Assembly: GCF_022347725.1 (NCBI RefSeq)
Contig: NZ_JAKRGB010000001.1
Coordinates: forward strand, 62,001-126,000
DNA: 64,000 nucleotides
Direction of reading: 5' to 3'
From: Ruegeria sp. Ofav3-42
GTDB taxonomy: Bacteria; Pseudomonadota; Alphaproteobacteria; Rhodobacterales; Rhodobacteraceae
The notes below the pieces were generated by a model that did no database searches, was not told the DNA's origin, and saw nothing but the letters and a program-made list of their open reading frames with translations. Shown one piece after another: positions 8,917 through 18,132 of the stretch (positions within the stretch are counted from its first letter, which is position 1; every line of letters starts with the position of its first letter). Made by a program: the position numbers and the translations under genes.

Positions 8917-10043
8917 GATTTCACCAGACAAGCTGTGGCCAGCGAAGCGATGCCTTCGCTGCGACCTGTAAAGCCCAGGCGTTCAGACGTAGTCGCCTTG
9001 ACCGAGACCTGATTGGCGCGCAAGCCCATAATCCGGGCCATTTCCTCGCGCATGGCAGGTGCGTGGGGGCCGATCTTGGGATATTCACAGACTAGTGTGC
9101 AGTCGACATTCGAAATGGCGTAACCCATCTGCCCGGCCAGTTCGACCGCGTGGCGCAGGAAGATCTCGCTGGCCGCACCTTTCCATTGCGGGTCGGAAGG
9201 TGGAAAGTGCTGGCCGATGTCGCCCTTCGCCAGTGCACCATAGATCGCATCGGTTACGGCGTGCATGCCGACATCCGCGTCCGAATGACCCTGAAGGCCC
9301 CGCTCATGCGGCACTTCCACACCGCACAGGATCACGTGATCACCGTCGCCGAACCGATGCACGTCGTATCCGTTGCCCAGTCTTACATCCATATCCGTTC
9401 CCAATATGCGTTCCGCCCGGGCAAAATCCTCGGGTCGGGTGATTTTGATATTATCGGCGTCGCCAGCCACGATGGCCACGTTCAATCCTGCGGCTCGCGC
9501 GACTTCCACGTCATCTGCCGCTGCACCCGGATGGGCCGTGTGCGCTGCGACAATTGCGTCGTAGTGAAAGCCCTGTGGAGTTTGCGCGGTGAACAGGCCG
9601 CTCCGATCCTGCGTTCCCGTCACGACGGCACCGTCACCGGTCCAGAGTGCATCGGTCACAGCCAAACCCGGCGCGGCGGCTGTATGCGTGGTCAAAGCGT
9701 TCAGAACATCCTGAATGGTCTGACCGCTGACACAAGGCCGGGCAACGTCGTGTATGAGGACATGTTCAACTTGCAGGCCCTTTAGGGCGCCTAACCCATT
9801 CCGCACGGAACCTGCGCGGTCACTGCCGCCTGCAGTCAACAAAAGGTCTGTGCCCGAGAACTCCTCCCACGCGGATGAATCATCTTCAGACAACACAAGT
9901 ACGATATGGTCGACCTGTCCGCGAAACCGGTCGATGGTCCAGTCCGCCACACGGCGACCAGCAAGTGGCCGCCACTGCTTTGGAACAACCCCTCCGGCGC
10001 GCAACCCGCGTCCTGCGGCGACGATGATGGCGGCGGTGGTCAT
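8913..10043 (-). CDS. ispDF: Bifunctional IspD/IspF (MEP isoprenoid pathway)
   Basis: 376-residue fusion. The IspD half (about 1-215) has the nucleotide-binding [15 protein letters not shown] and PKQWRPL, and the HDVARPCV segment. The IspF half (from about 217) shows [13 protein letters not shown] with metal-binding Asp/His, [13 protein letters not shown] and [11 protein letters not shown]. It performs the third and fifth steps of the methylerythritol phosphate route; the fused form is common in Alphaproteobacteria. ATG at 10043 has GGAGAG nine bases upstream; the longer frame to 10103 is not supported. Confidence 0.94.
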   Translation of the reverse strand: MTTAAIIVAAGRGLRAGGVVPKQWRPLAGRRVADWTIDRFRGQVDHIVLVLSEDDSSAWEEFSGTDLLLTAGGSDRAGSVRNGLGALKGLQVEHVLIHDVARPCVSGQTIQDVLNALTTHTAAAPGLAVTDALWTGDGAVVTGTQDRSGLFTAQTPQGFHYDAIVAAHTAHPGAAADDVEVARAAGLNVAIVAGDADNIKITRPEDFARAERILGTDMDVRLGNGYDVHRFGDGDHVILCGVEVPHERGLQGHSDADVGMHAVTDAIYGALAKGDIGQHFPPSDPQWKGAASEIFLRHAVELAGQMGYAISNVDCTLVCEYPKIGPHAPAMREEMARIMGLRANQVSVKATTSERLGFTGRSEGIASLATACLVKS

Positions 10044-10228
10044 GTGGGCAATCTCTCCGGATGATTTGAGGCATTGTTTAGGGTGCGGTGAATGCAGAGG
10101 CAATCACCCACGTAATGCTGCACAAAAAATAGGCAAATGATGATTTTGCAGGCTTGTTTGCTGCCGTTTTGTTGTTCATATGCGGTGAATTCGATATCAA
10201 AGCCGCAACTGCCCAAGGATTAAGCACG

Positions 10229-11212
10229 TTGACTCTGCAACTCGCTGACAAAACCCTCAACCCGCCTGTGATGCTGGCCCCGATGGCCGGTATCACCGAC
10301 CGGCCGTTCCGCGATCTGGTGATGCGCTTTGGCGCGGGCATGGTCGTAAGCGAAATGGTTGCCAGTCAAGAAATGGTACAGGCCAAGCCAGGTGTGCGCG
10401 AGCGCGCGGAGTTATCCGCAGACGTCGAAAACACCGCCGTTCAACTGGCCGGGCGTGAGGCGCACTGGATGGCTGAGGCTGCCCGTCAGGTCGCCGACCG
10501 TGGCGCACGGGTGATCGACATCAACATGGGCTGCCCGGCAAAAAAGGTCACGAACGGGTACTCCGGATCAGCCTTGCTGAAAACGCCGGATCACGCGCTG
10601 ACGTTGATCGAAGCGGTGGTCGAGGCCGTTGATGTCCCGGTGACGCTTAAGACCCGTTTGGGGTGGGATGACAGCTTACTGAACGCGCCGGACGTGGCAC
10701 GCCGGGCGCAGGATGCGGGTATTCGGATGGTCACGATTCACGGACGTACCCGGTGCCAATTCTACAAGGGTCACGCGGACTGGCTCGCGATCCGGTCGGT
10801 GAAAGAGGCGGTTTCGATCCCCGTCATCGCGAACGGAGACATCGTGGACAGTGCCGCCGCGCGCACGGCTTTGCATCATTCCGGCGCGGATGGGGTCATG
10901 GTCGGCCGAGGTGCACAGGGCAAGCCATGGCTGCTGGCCCAGATGTGCCACGACCTTTATGGCGCGCAGGCGCCGGTTGTTCCTGCGAACGGCGAGCTTA
11001 TCGACATGGTGCGTGGTCACTACGAAGCAATGCTCGGCTTCTATGGTACCGATCTGGGCCTGCGCGTGGCGCGCAAGCATCTGGGTTGGTACATGGATGA
11101 GGTCGGAACTCCGGCCGCGCTGCGCCGTTCGGTTTTAACGTCTCGCGACACGGCAGAGGTCTTGCGCCTCCTGGGGGACGCGCTCAGCGGCGATGCGGAG
11201 GCAGCGGCATGA
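10229..11212 (+). CDS. dusB: tRNA-dihydrouridine synthase B (NifR3)
   Basis: FMN enzyme reducing uridines in tRNA. 327 residues if started at TTG 10229, which has AAGGA nine bases upstream and gives MTLQLADKTLNPPV; an open frame continues upstream to 10154 without support. FMN-binding LAPMAGITDRPFRDL and the catalytic cysteine in NMGCPAKKV are clear, as is MVTIHGRTR. It opens the classical nifR3-ntrB-ntrC operon of this group, overlapping ntrB by ATGA at 11209-11212, so tRNA modification and nitrogen control are co-transcribed. Confidence 0.9.
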   Translation: MTLQLADKTLNPPVMLAPMAGITDRPFRDLVMRFGAGMVVSEMVASQEMVQAKPGVRERAELSADVENTAVQLAGREAHWMAEAARQVADRGARVIDINMGCPAKKVTNGYSGSALLKTPDHALTLIEAVVEAVDVPVTLKTRLGWDDSLLNAPDVARRAQDAGIRMVTIHGRTRCQFYKGHADWLAIRSVKEAVSIPVIANGDIVDSAAARTALHHSGADGVMVGRGAQGKPWLLAQMCHDLYGAQAPVVPANGELIDMVRGHYEAMLGFYGTDLGLRVARKHLGWYMDEVGTPAALRRSVLTSRDTAEVLRLLGDALSGDAEAAA

Positions 11213-12276
11213 ACTCAGATCAAAGCATCTGGACCTCGCTGCCCGTTCCGGCCTTCATCATTGATGCCGAAGATCGGATCGCAGACGTGAATTCCGCGGG
11301 TGAGGGATTTCTGAACGCATCCCGCAAGGCGGTCATCGGACACCCGGTCTGGGATCAGATTGCCGTTGATGCGCCGCTGGAAGAGGCGTTTCTGCGCGCG
11401 CGCGAATATGGCACGCCGCTGTTTGTAAATGACGTGGATGTCGGGTCGGGCAATCGCGCGCCGTTGCAATGCGCATTGCAGATCGCGCCGCTGCTGGGAC
11501 ATCCGGGATCGATGATCATGACAATGTCCCCGCGTGAGATGGCGGGGCGGATGACACGGGGCAATACCGTAAAGTCGGCGGCGCAATCCGCGATTGGCAT
11601 GGCCGAGATGCTGGCGCATGAAATCAAGAACCCATTGGCCGGAATCACCGGCGCAGCCCAACTTTTGAGTATGAATATCAGTCAGCAAGACCTTGAACTG
11701 ACTGATCTAATTGTGGCTGAAAGCCGCCGTATCGTGAAGCTGCTGGAGCAAGTGGAACAGTTCGGGAACCTGTCGAAACCGGATTTCAAACCCGTCAACG
11801 TTCATGACGTTCTTGACCGGGCACGACGCTCGGCGCTGCTGGGGTTCGGCGCGCATATGACAATTGTCGAGGATTACGATCCCTCGCTGCCCCTGGCCTA
11901 CGGTGATCCGGATCAGCTTTTGCAGGTGGTGCTGAATCTTCTCAAAAACGCCTCCGAAGCGGCTGATCCCAAAGGGGGCACCATTCGTCTGCGGACGTAT
12001 TTTGAACATTCCTTTCGCCTGCGACGCAGTGATGGGTCGGGATATTCTCTGCCCCTGCAGATCGAAATCATCGACGACGGGCCGGGACTGCCGGACAAAA
12101 TCCGAAGCGATGTTTTTGATCCGTTCGTATCTGGCAAGGAAAACGGCACCGGCCTTGGGCTGGCGCTGGTCAGCAAGATTATCTCGGACCATGACGGCTG
12201 GATTTCCGCCGAGTCGGTTCCCGGCAACACAGTTTTTCGCCTGTCCCTCAGACGGGCGCCTCGTGACACAACGTAA
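11209..12276 (+). CDS. ntrB: Nitrogen regulation sensor kinase NtrB
   Basis: 355-residue cytoplasmic histidine kinase that phosphorylates or dephosphorylates NtrC according to PII status. An N-terminal PAS domain (about 8-110; PAFIIDAEDRIADVNSAG) precedes the HisKA domain with H137 in MLAHEIKNPLAG and an HATPase domain with N-box (LNLLKNASEA), G1 (DDGPGLP) and G2 (NGTGLGLALVSKI). No membrane segment. The start overlaps the dusB stop. ntrC follows after 40 bases containing a small GGCCG hairpin and an AAGGAG site. Confidence 0.93.
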   Translation: MNSDQSIWTSLPVPAFIIDAEDRIADVNSAGEGFLNASRKAVIGHPVWDQIAVDAPLEEAFLRAREYGTPLFVNDVDVGSGNRAPLQCALQIAPLLGHPGSMIMTMSPREMAGRMTRGNTVKSAAQSAIGMAEMLAHEIKNPLAGITGAAQLLSMNISQQDLELTDLIVAESRRIVKLLEQVEQFGNLSKPDFKPVNVHDVLDRARRSALLGFGAHMTIVEDYDPSLPLAYGDPDQLLQVVLNLLKNASEAADPKGGTIRLRTYFEHSFRLRRSDGSGYSLPLQIEIIDDGPGLPDKIRSDVFDPFVSGKENGTGLGLALVSKIISDHDGWISAESVPGNTVFRLSLRRAPRDTT

Positions 12277-12316
12277 GGCAGCTGGCCGAACGGCCGGAGA
12301 CTAAGGAGAGCACCCG

Positions 12317-13684
12317 ATGGATGGAACCGTACTCGTCGCAGATGACGACCGCACGATCCGAACCGTACTGACACAAGCCCTGACGCGGGCCGGGTGCAAG
12401 GTGCATGCGACATCCTCGCTGACAACTTTGATGCGCTGGGTTGGTGAGGGAAAAGGCGACGTCGTGATCTCGGACGTTGTCATGCCGGACGGGAACGGGT
12501 TGGAGATGCTGCCAAAGATCGCTCAGGATCGGCCTGGGTTGCCGGTTATTGTCATCTCGGCTCAGAACACGATCATGACGGCCATTCAGGCGGCTGAGGC
12601 TGACGCTTATGACTATTTGCCCAAACCTTTCGATCTGCCGGACCTGATGAAGCGCACCGCGCGCGCGCTAGAACAGAAGCAGCGCGTACAGGCGGATGCG
12701 GTTGCGCCTGCGGAAGACCGGCCCGAGGAACTACCGCTGGTCGGACGCACACCGGGGATGCAGGCGCTTTACCGGCTTGTTGCGCGGGTGATGAACACCG
12801 ATCTTTCCGTGATGATTTCAGGTGAAAGCGGGACTGGTAAGTCATTGATAGCGCGAGCTATTCACGACTTTTCTGATCGGCGCACTCTACCGTTTGTGAC
12901 CGCGACCGCCGGTGATCTGCGTGATCTGGAGGGACCTGCGCGCGTTATGGCGCGGGTGCGCGGTGGTACGCTTTTAATCGACGAAATCGCTGATATCGAG
13001 GATGAGCTTCAGGCCCGAATCGTCCGTATGATGGATACGCCCGGCGACCATGTTCCGCGTTTCATGGCGACCAGCCAATCGGATCTGAACGGGGCGATGG
13101 AGAGCGGTCGTGTCCGTCAGGACCTTTATTACCGGCTGTGCGGCGCAACCATCCATGTACCGGCGCTGCGCGAACGTGTGGATGATATCACCTTGCTGGC
13201 TGATCACTTCCTCGCCCGTGAAGAACGCGAACAGGGCATAAAACGCTGGCTTAGCCCAGAGGCCGTGGAACTGGTCCGGCGATATTCCTGGCCGGGGAAT
13301 GTAAGGCAACTGGAAAACGCGATCCGCCGATTGAGCCTGACCAGCCGGGCCGAGGAAATCTCAAGAGCCGAGGTCGAGATGGTATTGGGCAGCCAGCCCG
13401 AGGCTGAACCGGTGCTGGGCGATGGAGAACGCGAAAAATTGTCGGCCTCGGTCGCCCGCCACCTGCGCCGCTATTTCGATCTGCATGGCAATTTATTGCC
13501 ACCGCCGGGCCTGTATCAGCGCATCCTGCGTGAGGTCGAAGCCCCCCTGATAGAACAGGCACTGGACGCAACTGGCGGAAATCAGGCGAAATGTGCGGAT
13601 TTACTGGGGATCAACAGAAATACGTTGCGCAAAAAAATTACAGATCTCGATATTCAGGTGACACGGCGACGCAAACTGATGTAA
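12317..13684 (+). CDS. ntrC: Nitrogen response regulator NtrC, lacking the sigma-54 contact motif
   Basis: 455 residues. The receiver domain has phospho-acceptor D53 (ISDVVMPDG). The AAA+ domain has Walker A GESGTGKS and Walker [11 protein letters not shown], and a Fis-type helix-turn-helix ends the protein ([19 protein letters not shown]). The segment between FVTATAGDL and RGGTLLIDE is much shorter than in E. coli NtrC: the LFGHEKGAFTGA block is missing. This matches the Rhodobacter type, known to activate sigma-70 promoters without sigma-54. The frame is intact, so this is a lineage trait and not decay. Good AAGGAG ribosome site. Confidence 0.94.
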   Translation: MDGTVLVADDDRTIRTVLTQALTRAGCKVHATSSLTTLMRWVGEGKGDVVISDVVMPDGNGLEMLPKIAQDRPGLPVIVISAQNTIMTAIQAAEADAYDYLPKPFDLPDLMKRTARALEQKQRVQADAVAPAEDRPEELPLVGRTPGMQALYRLVARVMNTDLSVMISGESGTGKSLIARAIHDFSDRRTLPFVTATAGDLRDLEGPARVMARVRGGTLLIDEIADIEDELQARIVRMMDTPGDHVPRFMATSQSDLNGAMESGRVRQDLYYRLCGATIHVPALRERVDDITLLADHFLAREEREQGIKRWLSPEAVELVRRYSWPGNVRQLENAIRRLSLTSRAEEISRAEVEMVLGSQPEAEPVLGDGEREKLSASVARHLRRYFDLHGNLLPPPGLYQRILREVEAPLIEQALDATGGNQAKCADLLGINRNTLRKKITDLDIQVTRRRKLM

Positions 13685-13762
13685 TATCGCCACACAAAGC
13701 GTGGCATCCGGGTACGCACCCGGCAACGACCACGAGATATGGCGGTAAGCCGCGTAAGCGGC
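13685..13762 (+). ncRNA. Folded RNA segment between ntrC and ntrY (candidate leader or processing element)
   Basis: The 99-base spacer begins at once after the ntrC stop with a nested inverted repeat: helix 1 pairs 13685-13692 with 13740-13747 (8 pairs, one G-U), helix 2 pairs 13700-13704 with 13730-13734, helix 3 pairs 13708-13713 with 13718-13723 over a four-base loop. A separate hairpin, 13749-13753 with 13758-13762, closes on GTAA, a GNRA-type tetraloop. The ntrY Shine-Dalgarno (GAGGG) and GTG follow. No T-run, so it is not a normal terminator. Function unknown; structure read by eye. Confidence 0.5.
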
Positions 13763-13783
13763 ACATCAGGATGAGGGCAGACG

Positions 13784-16072
13784 GTGGCAACCCGGGCACA
13801 GAGCGGGCTGATCGTATCGATTGATCGGTGGCGGAAATCCCGAAAACTGCGCAATATTAGCACTTTGGGGCTGGTTCTTTTGGGGCCGGTCTTGGCGCTG
13901 GCGACCTATCTGGTCATCGGTCCCTTCGATCTTGGCTCAGCAGCGCCCACGCTGCGTCTGATTCTGTTGGCCGATCTGGTTTACGTGCTGGTCGTTGCTG
14001 CGCTGGTGCTGGGACAGGTGGGCAGTCTGATCGCGGCACGACGCGCCAAATCCGCCGGGTCACGTCTGCACCTGCGGCTGATTGGGGCGTTTACCTTACT
14101 GGCACTGGTGCCGACGGTAACCGTCGCTATTTTTGCGGGTCTTACGGTGAATATCGGCCTTGAGGGCTGGTTCTCGGACCGGGTGCGGCAGGTGGTCGGA
14201 TCGTCGCTGTCCGCCGCCGAAGCCTATGAGCTTGAGCACCGCAGAGGTCTGACACAGGATGCCGTCGTTCTTTCTCGGTTCCTCGACAACGCGCGATCGC
14301 TGGATTTCTACATCTCGGATGCCGAACTGCGTGAAGTTCTGGCGCAGGGGCAATCGCAGATTCAGCGAGGCCTGCGCGAAGCCTATGTCATTGACGGGAG
14401 TGGCGAAATCAAATCGCGTGGTGATCGGTCATATCTGTTCAACTACGAAGCGCCGACACCGGAACAGATCGTTGAGGCCACCGACAATGGCCTGTTGATC
14501 ATCGCTGATTGGCAAAACAACGAATTCCGCGCACTGGTGCCGCTGCAAGCCTATTTGGACCGCTATCTCTACATCAGCCGCGATGTGGACGGTGAGCTGT
14601 TGACGCTGCTGGACGACACCAAGGAAACGGTTCAGTTTTACCAACAGCTTGAAAGTGAACGCGGTCGGGTTCTGTTCGAATTCGGCCTTTTGTATCTGAG
14701 CTTTGCCGTCATCCTGATCCTTGCCGCGATGTCGCTGGGGATGTGGTTCGCAGAACGCCTGTCGCGCCCGGTCGGACGCCTGACAACCGCCGCGCAACGG
14801 GTTGGGGCCGGGGACCTGAGCGTACAGGTCATCGAAGAGGCCAGCGATGACGAAATCGCCATGTTAGGCCGTTATTTCAATCAGATGACACGACAACTTA
14901 AAGGGCAACGCGATACGCTGCTGGAGAACACCCGTCAAATCGAACGCCGTCGCCGCCTGTTTGATTCGGTTCTCAGTTCGGTGACGTCCGGAGTGGTCGG
15001 CGTGGATTCGGATGGATGCGTCACGTTCGTGAACCGATCGGCCGAACGTCTGCTGGACTGGTCGCGCGGCGAGGAACATTTGGCCATTGGCATTGCTGTT
15101 CCTGAGTTCCTGCCTTTGTTCGAAAGCCTCAAGGCCAGCGGTCAGGAGGCGGTGCAGGGTGAGATCAAGGTGACCCGCAAGGGGCAGCTGGAAAACCTGC
15201 TGGTACGCATGGCGATCCGGCGCGGCGAGGATGGTGGTTTGGAAGGCTACGTGGTGGCCTTCGATGACGTGACCGATCTGGTCAGCGCACAGCGTATGGC
15301 CGCTTGGGGCGACGTTGCCCGGCGGATCGCGCATGAGATCAAGAACCCTCTGACACCCATCCAGCTCAGCGCTGAACGCATCAAACGTAAATTCTCGCGT
15401 AAGCTGGACGAGGAGGATTGCGACAGCCTTGAATCGATGACCGACGTGATCGTGCGGCAGACCAACGACCTGCGGAGGATTGTGGATGAATTCTCAAAAT
15501 TCGCGCGGATGCCGGAGCCTGATCGACGCGAGGAGAATATCGTCGAGCTGGTACGCGAAGCGATCTTGCTGCAACAGGCGGGACAACCTGATGTTCAGAT
15601 CGATGCGACCCTGCCGGATCAGCCCATCCTGGCGGATGTGGACGCGACGATGTTGAACCAGGCATTGACGAACCTGATCAAGAACGCGGGTGAGGCCATT
15701 GAAACACTTAAGAAAAAAGGCCCACCGGAAAACCTGAAGCCACAGATCAAAGTGGCTCTGACCAATGACGAAGCGGGAACGGTAATAACCATTGCGGACA
15801 ATGGCATAGGCCTGCCCGAGGACCGGGCGCGCCTGTTTGAACCTTATGTCACGACACGCGACGAGGGCACGGGTCTGGGCCTGCCCATCGTCAAGAAGAT
15901 CATAGAAGAACATGGCGGCGCGCTGACTTTGGAAGACGCGCCCGTATTTGATGGACAGGACCATTTCGGTGCGATGGCCGTGATCCGTTTGCCGGGGGGC
16001 AATACTTCCCAGACTGCAGCGCCACTAAAGCAGGCAATTCATACTAACAAACTGAAAGCAGGCCAAAGATGA
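13784..16072 (+). CDS. ntrY: Nitrogen regulation membrane sensor kinase NtrY
   Basis: 762-residue membrane histidine kinase of the NtrY family. Four hydrophobic segments (about 27-48, 60-85, 93-120 and 288-315) flank a periplasmic region of about 170 residues; then HAMP (FAERLSRPVGRLTTAA), PAS (LSSVTSGVVGVDSDG), HisKA with IAHEIKNPLTPIQLS and HATPase (LIKNAGEAIE, DNGIGLPE, GTGLGLPIVKK). It starts at GTG 13784 behind GAGGG. Its partner NtrX overlaps by ATGA. In related bacteria NtrYX responds to redox or nitrogen state and affects envelope genes. Confidence 0.93.
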   Translation: MATRAQSGLIVSIDRWRKSRKLRNISTLGLVLLGPVLALATYLVIGPFDLGSAAPTLRLILLADLVYVLVVAALVLGQVGSLIAARRAKSAGSRLHLRLIGAFTLLALVPTVTVAIFAGLTVNIGLEGWFSDRVRQVVGSSLSAAEAYELEHRRGLTQDAVVLSRFLDNARSLDFYISDAELREVLAQGQSQIQRGLREAYVIDGSGEIKSRGDRSYLFNYEAPTPEQIVEATDNGLLIIADWQNNEFRALVPLQAYLDRYLYISRDVDGELLTLLDDTKETVQFYQQLESERGRVLFEFGLLYLSFAVILILAAMSLGMWFAERLSRPVGRLTTAAQRVGAGDLSVQVIEEASDDEIAMLGRYFNQMTRQLKGQRDTLLENTRQIERRRRLFDSVLSSVTSGVVGVDSDGCVTFVNRSAERLLDWSRGEEHLAIGIAVPEFLPLFESLKASGQEAVQGEIKVTRKGQLENLLVRMAIRRGEDGGLEGYVVAFDDVTDLVSAQRMAAWGDVARRIAHEIKNPLTPIQLSAERIKRKFSRKLDEEDCDSLESMTDVIVRQTNDLRRIVDEFSKFARMPEPDRREENIVELVREAILLQQAGQPDVQIDATLPDQPILADVDATMLNQALTNLIKNAGEAIETLKKKGPPENLKPQIKVALTNDEAGTVITIADNGIGLPEDRARLFEPYVTTRDEGTGLGLPIVKKIIEEHGGALTLEDAPVFDGQDHFGAMAVIRLPGGNTSQTAAPLKQAIHTNKLKAGQR

Positions 16073-17478
16073 GCGACATTCTGATCGTAGATGACGAACG
16101 CGATATTCGCGAACTTGTGTCCGACATTCTGGAGGACGAAGGCTATTCAACCCGGTTGGCGGCAAACTCGGACGAGTGCATGTCGTCGATCAATTCCGAG
16201 CCGCCGGGTCTTTTGATCCTTGATATCTGGCTCAAGGACAGCCGCATGGACGGGATTGATATCCTGAAGGCGGTCAAGCGCGACAACCCCGACGTGCCTG
16301 TGGTGATTATTTCGGGTCACGGCAATATCGAGATTGCTGTCGCAGCCATCAAGCAGGGCGCCTACGACTTTATCGAAAAGCCGTTTAACATCGACCAGCT
16401 GATGGTTGTGATTCGCCGCGCAATGGAAACCTCGCGCCTGCGTCGCGAGAATGCCTCGCTCAAACGCCGCGAGGTCACAAACTCGGACATGATCGGCAAA
16501 TCGGCCTCGTTCCGCGCGATGCAAAGCCATTTGGACAAGGTCACCAAGTCGAATGGCCGCGTGATGCTGAGTGGCCCGGCCGGGTCGGGCAAAGAGATCG
16601 CCGCGCGCTATATCCACGCCCATTCCAACCGGGCCAATGCGCCTTTCGTCACCGTCAATTGCGCCGGGATCGAGCCGGAGCGGGTTGAGGAAGTGCTGTT
16701 CGGACGCGAGTCCACAGAGCGCGGGATCGAATCCGGACTGCTGGAAGAGGCCCATGGCGGTGTGGTCTACTTTGACGAGGTCGCGGATATGCCACTGGGC
16801 ACCCAGTCCAAAATTCTGCGAGTTCTGGTCGACCAGCAATTCCAGCGGGTCGGGGGTTCCGACAAGGTTCGCGTCGATCTTAGGGTAATTTCCTCGACAA
16901 ACCGAGATCTGGAGGCTGAGATCGAAGCCGATCGGTTCCGCGAAGAACTGTACCACCGTCTGAACGTCGTGCCGATTGCCGTTCCGTCGTTGGAAGACCG
17001 ACGCGAGGATATTCCGGTTCTGGCGCAACATTTTATTGAAATGTGCAATGAATCCCAGGGGTTGCCGATACGGGACATGTCCGAAGAAGCCGTGGCTTTG
17101 CTACAGACCATGACATGGCCGGGTAACGTGCGTCAGTTGAAGAACCTGATCGAGCGTGTCCTGATCCTTGGCGACGGGACTGGTCCGATCGAAGCCAAGG
17201 AACTGCCTGCGGAAGAGGAAAAAACGGATGAATCCGGTCGCGTAGTCCTGTCCGGTGCGTTGGCAACCCTGCCGTTGCGCGAAGCGCGCGAGGCGTTTGA
17301 ACGCGAATACCTGCTGACGCAGATCAACCGCTTCGGCGGCAACATCAGCCGGACCGCCAGCTTTGTCGGCATGGAGCGCAGCGCGCTGCACCGCAAGCTG
17401 AAATCGCTGGGTGTTGTGACGTCGAACAAATCAGGTGCGCGTGTTGCGCAATTGGATGAACCGGAACCGGCGGAGTAA
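16069..17478 (+). CDS. ntrX: Response regulator NtrX, without a GAFTGA motif
   Basis: 469 residues. The receiver domain has D52 (LLILDIWLKDSRMDGIDI). The AAA+ domain follows with a Walker A-like SGPAGSGKEIAARYIH, Walker B GGVVYFDEVADMP, and a Fis-type helix-turn-helix (GNISRTASFVGMERSALHRKL). After FVTVNCAGIEPERVEEVLFGRE, the expected GAFTGA is replaced by STERGIESG, so sigma-54 contact is unlikely. The Walker A also reads PAGSGKE in place of the usual GTGKE form. ATG overlaps the ntrY stop. Acts as partner of NtrY. Confidence 0.93.
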   Translation: MSDILIVDDERDIRELVSDILEDEGYSTRLAANSDECMSSINSEPPGLLILDIWLKDSRMDGIDILKAVKRDNPDVPVVIISGHGNIEIAVAAIKQGAYDFIEKPFNIDQLMVVIRRAMETSRLRRENASLKRREVTNSDMIGKSASFRAMQSHLDKVTKSNGRVMLSGPAGSGKEIAARYIHAHSNRANAPFVTVNCAGIEPERVEEVLFGRESTERGIESGLLEEAHGGVVYFDEVADMPLGTQSKILRVLVDQQFQRVGGSDKVRVDLRVISSTNRDLEAEIEADRFREELYHRLNVVPIAVPSLEDRREDIPVLAQHFIEMCNESQGLPIRDMSEEAVALLQTMTWPGNVRQLKNLIERVLILGDGTGPIEAKELPAEEEKTDESGRVVLSGALATLPLREAREAFEREYLLTQINRFGGNISRTASFVGMERSALHRKLKSLGVVTSNKSGARVAQLDEPEPAE

Positions 17479-17495
17479 TCCGCCGGGAAACAAGG

Positions 17496-17930
17496 ATGGC
17501 AAAGTCAGCAGTCACGCTTCAAATGACGTCAGCCGTTGCGGGGTATCCTGCATTTGGCCCGCGTCTTAAACGGATGCGCAGGTCGGTCGGGTACAAGCAA
17601 TCCGCGCTTGCCGAATTGTTGCGGGTTGACCAGACAACCATTTCCAGGTGGGAGAACGGTGTTCAGATCCCGGACCCGGCGGTTCAGGCAGCAGTTTTTT
17701 CGGCCCTTGGTTCGGCCAGACGAGATGACAGCGCGCTCAAGCGGCTGGTGGCGAACTCGAACGAGTGCGTCCACCTGGTGGAAGAGGCCAGCCACAAGTG
17801 CCTAGCGTACTCGACCGGTCGCGCAAAGGACTGGGAAGCCAGTCAGAATTCACTTCTGGGTGTGTCTCTTTGGCAGTTTGCGACCGATGAAATCCGACAG
17901 GCAGAGGCGGAGTTGCAGGGGGAAGGCTGA
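17496..17930 (+). CDS. XRE-type helix-turn-helix regulator with a short PAS-like tail
   Basis: 144 residues. The HTH_XRE domain spans about residues 19-70 (PRLKRMRRSVGYKQSALAEL, then QTTISRWENGVQIPDP). The remaining 70 residues (NECVHLVEEAS, LGVSLWQFATDEI) look like half of a PAS-type sensor fold, by eye only. It begins 17 bases after ntrX on the same strand and may be co-transcribed with ntrYX. AAGG immediately before the ATG is too close to be ideal; ATG at 17523 is an alternative start. Ligand and targets unknown. Confidence 0.75.
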   Translation: MAKSAVTLQMTSAVAGYPAFGPRLKRMRRSVGYKQSALAELLRVDQTTISRWENGVQIPDPAVQAAVFSALGSARRDDSALKRLVANSNECVHLVEEASHKCLAYSTGRAKDWEASQNSLLGVSLWQFATDEIRQAEAELQGEG

Positions 17931-18082
17931 TGGGATCTGCAGCACCCTGAACCCAAATCTTTCATAACTTCTGAGGCCCGGCATGATCAGATAAGGATCA
18001 GTGCGGGTCAGATCGTTTGGGAACGGTTGTATCTGTCTGATGGTACGCCGGTTCGGTTGGTCAGCGGGTCGCGGGGCAGCTG

Positions 18083-18097
18083 CGCATAATTTATGCG
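18083..18097. promoter_or_regulatory. Perfect 7-1-7 palindrome upstream of MFS transporter
   Basis: CGCATAA, one central base, TTATGCG. It lies 35 bases before the ATG of the MFS gene at 18133, where a repressor or activator dimer would bind. The cognate regulator is not obvious; the XRE gene upstream is one candidate. Confidence 0.45.
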
Positions 18098-18132
18098 TGT
18101 CCACAGATTAAAGGCACCTGTAGAACAGCCTC

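Noticed and set aside
12317-13684. Reading NtrC as a damaged pseudogene because GAFTGA is missing
   Set aside because: Frame intact, all other motifs present, and the same deletion is known in the lineage.
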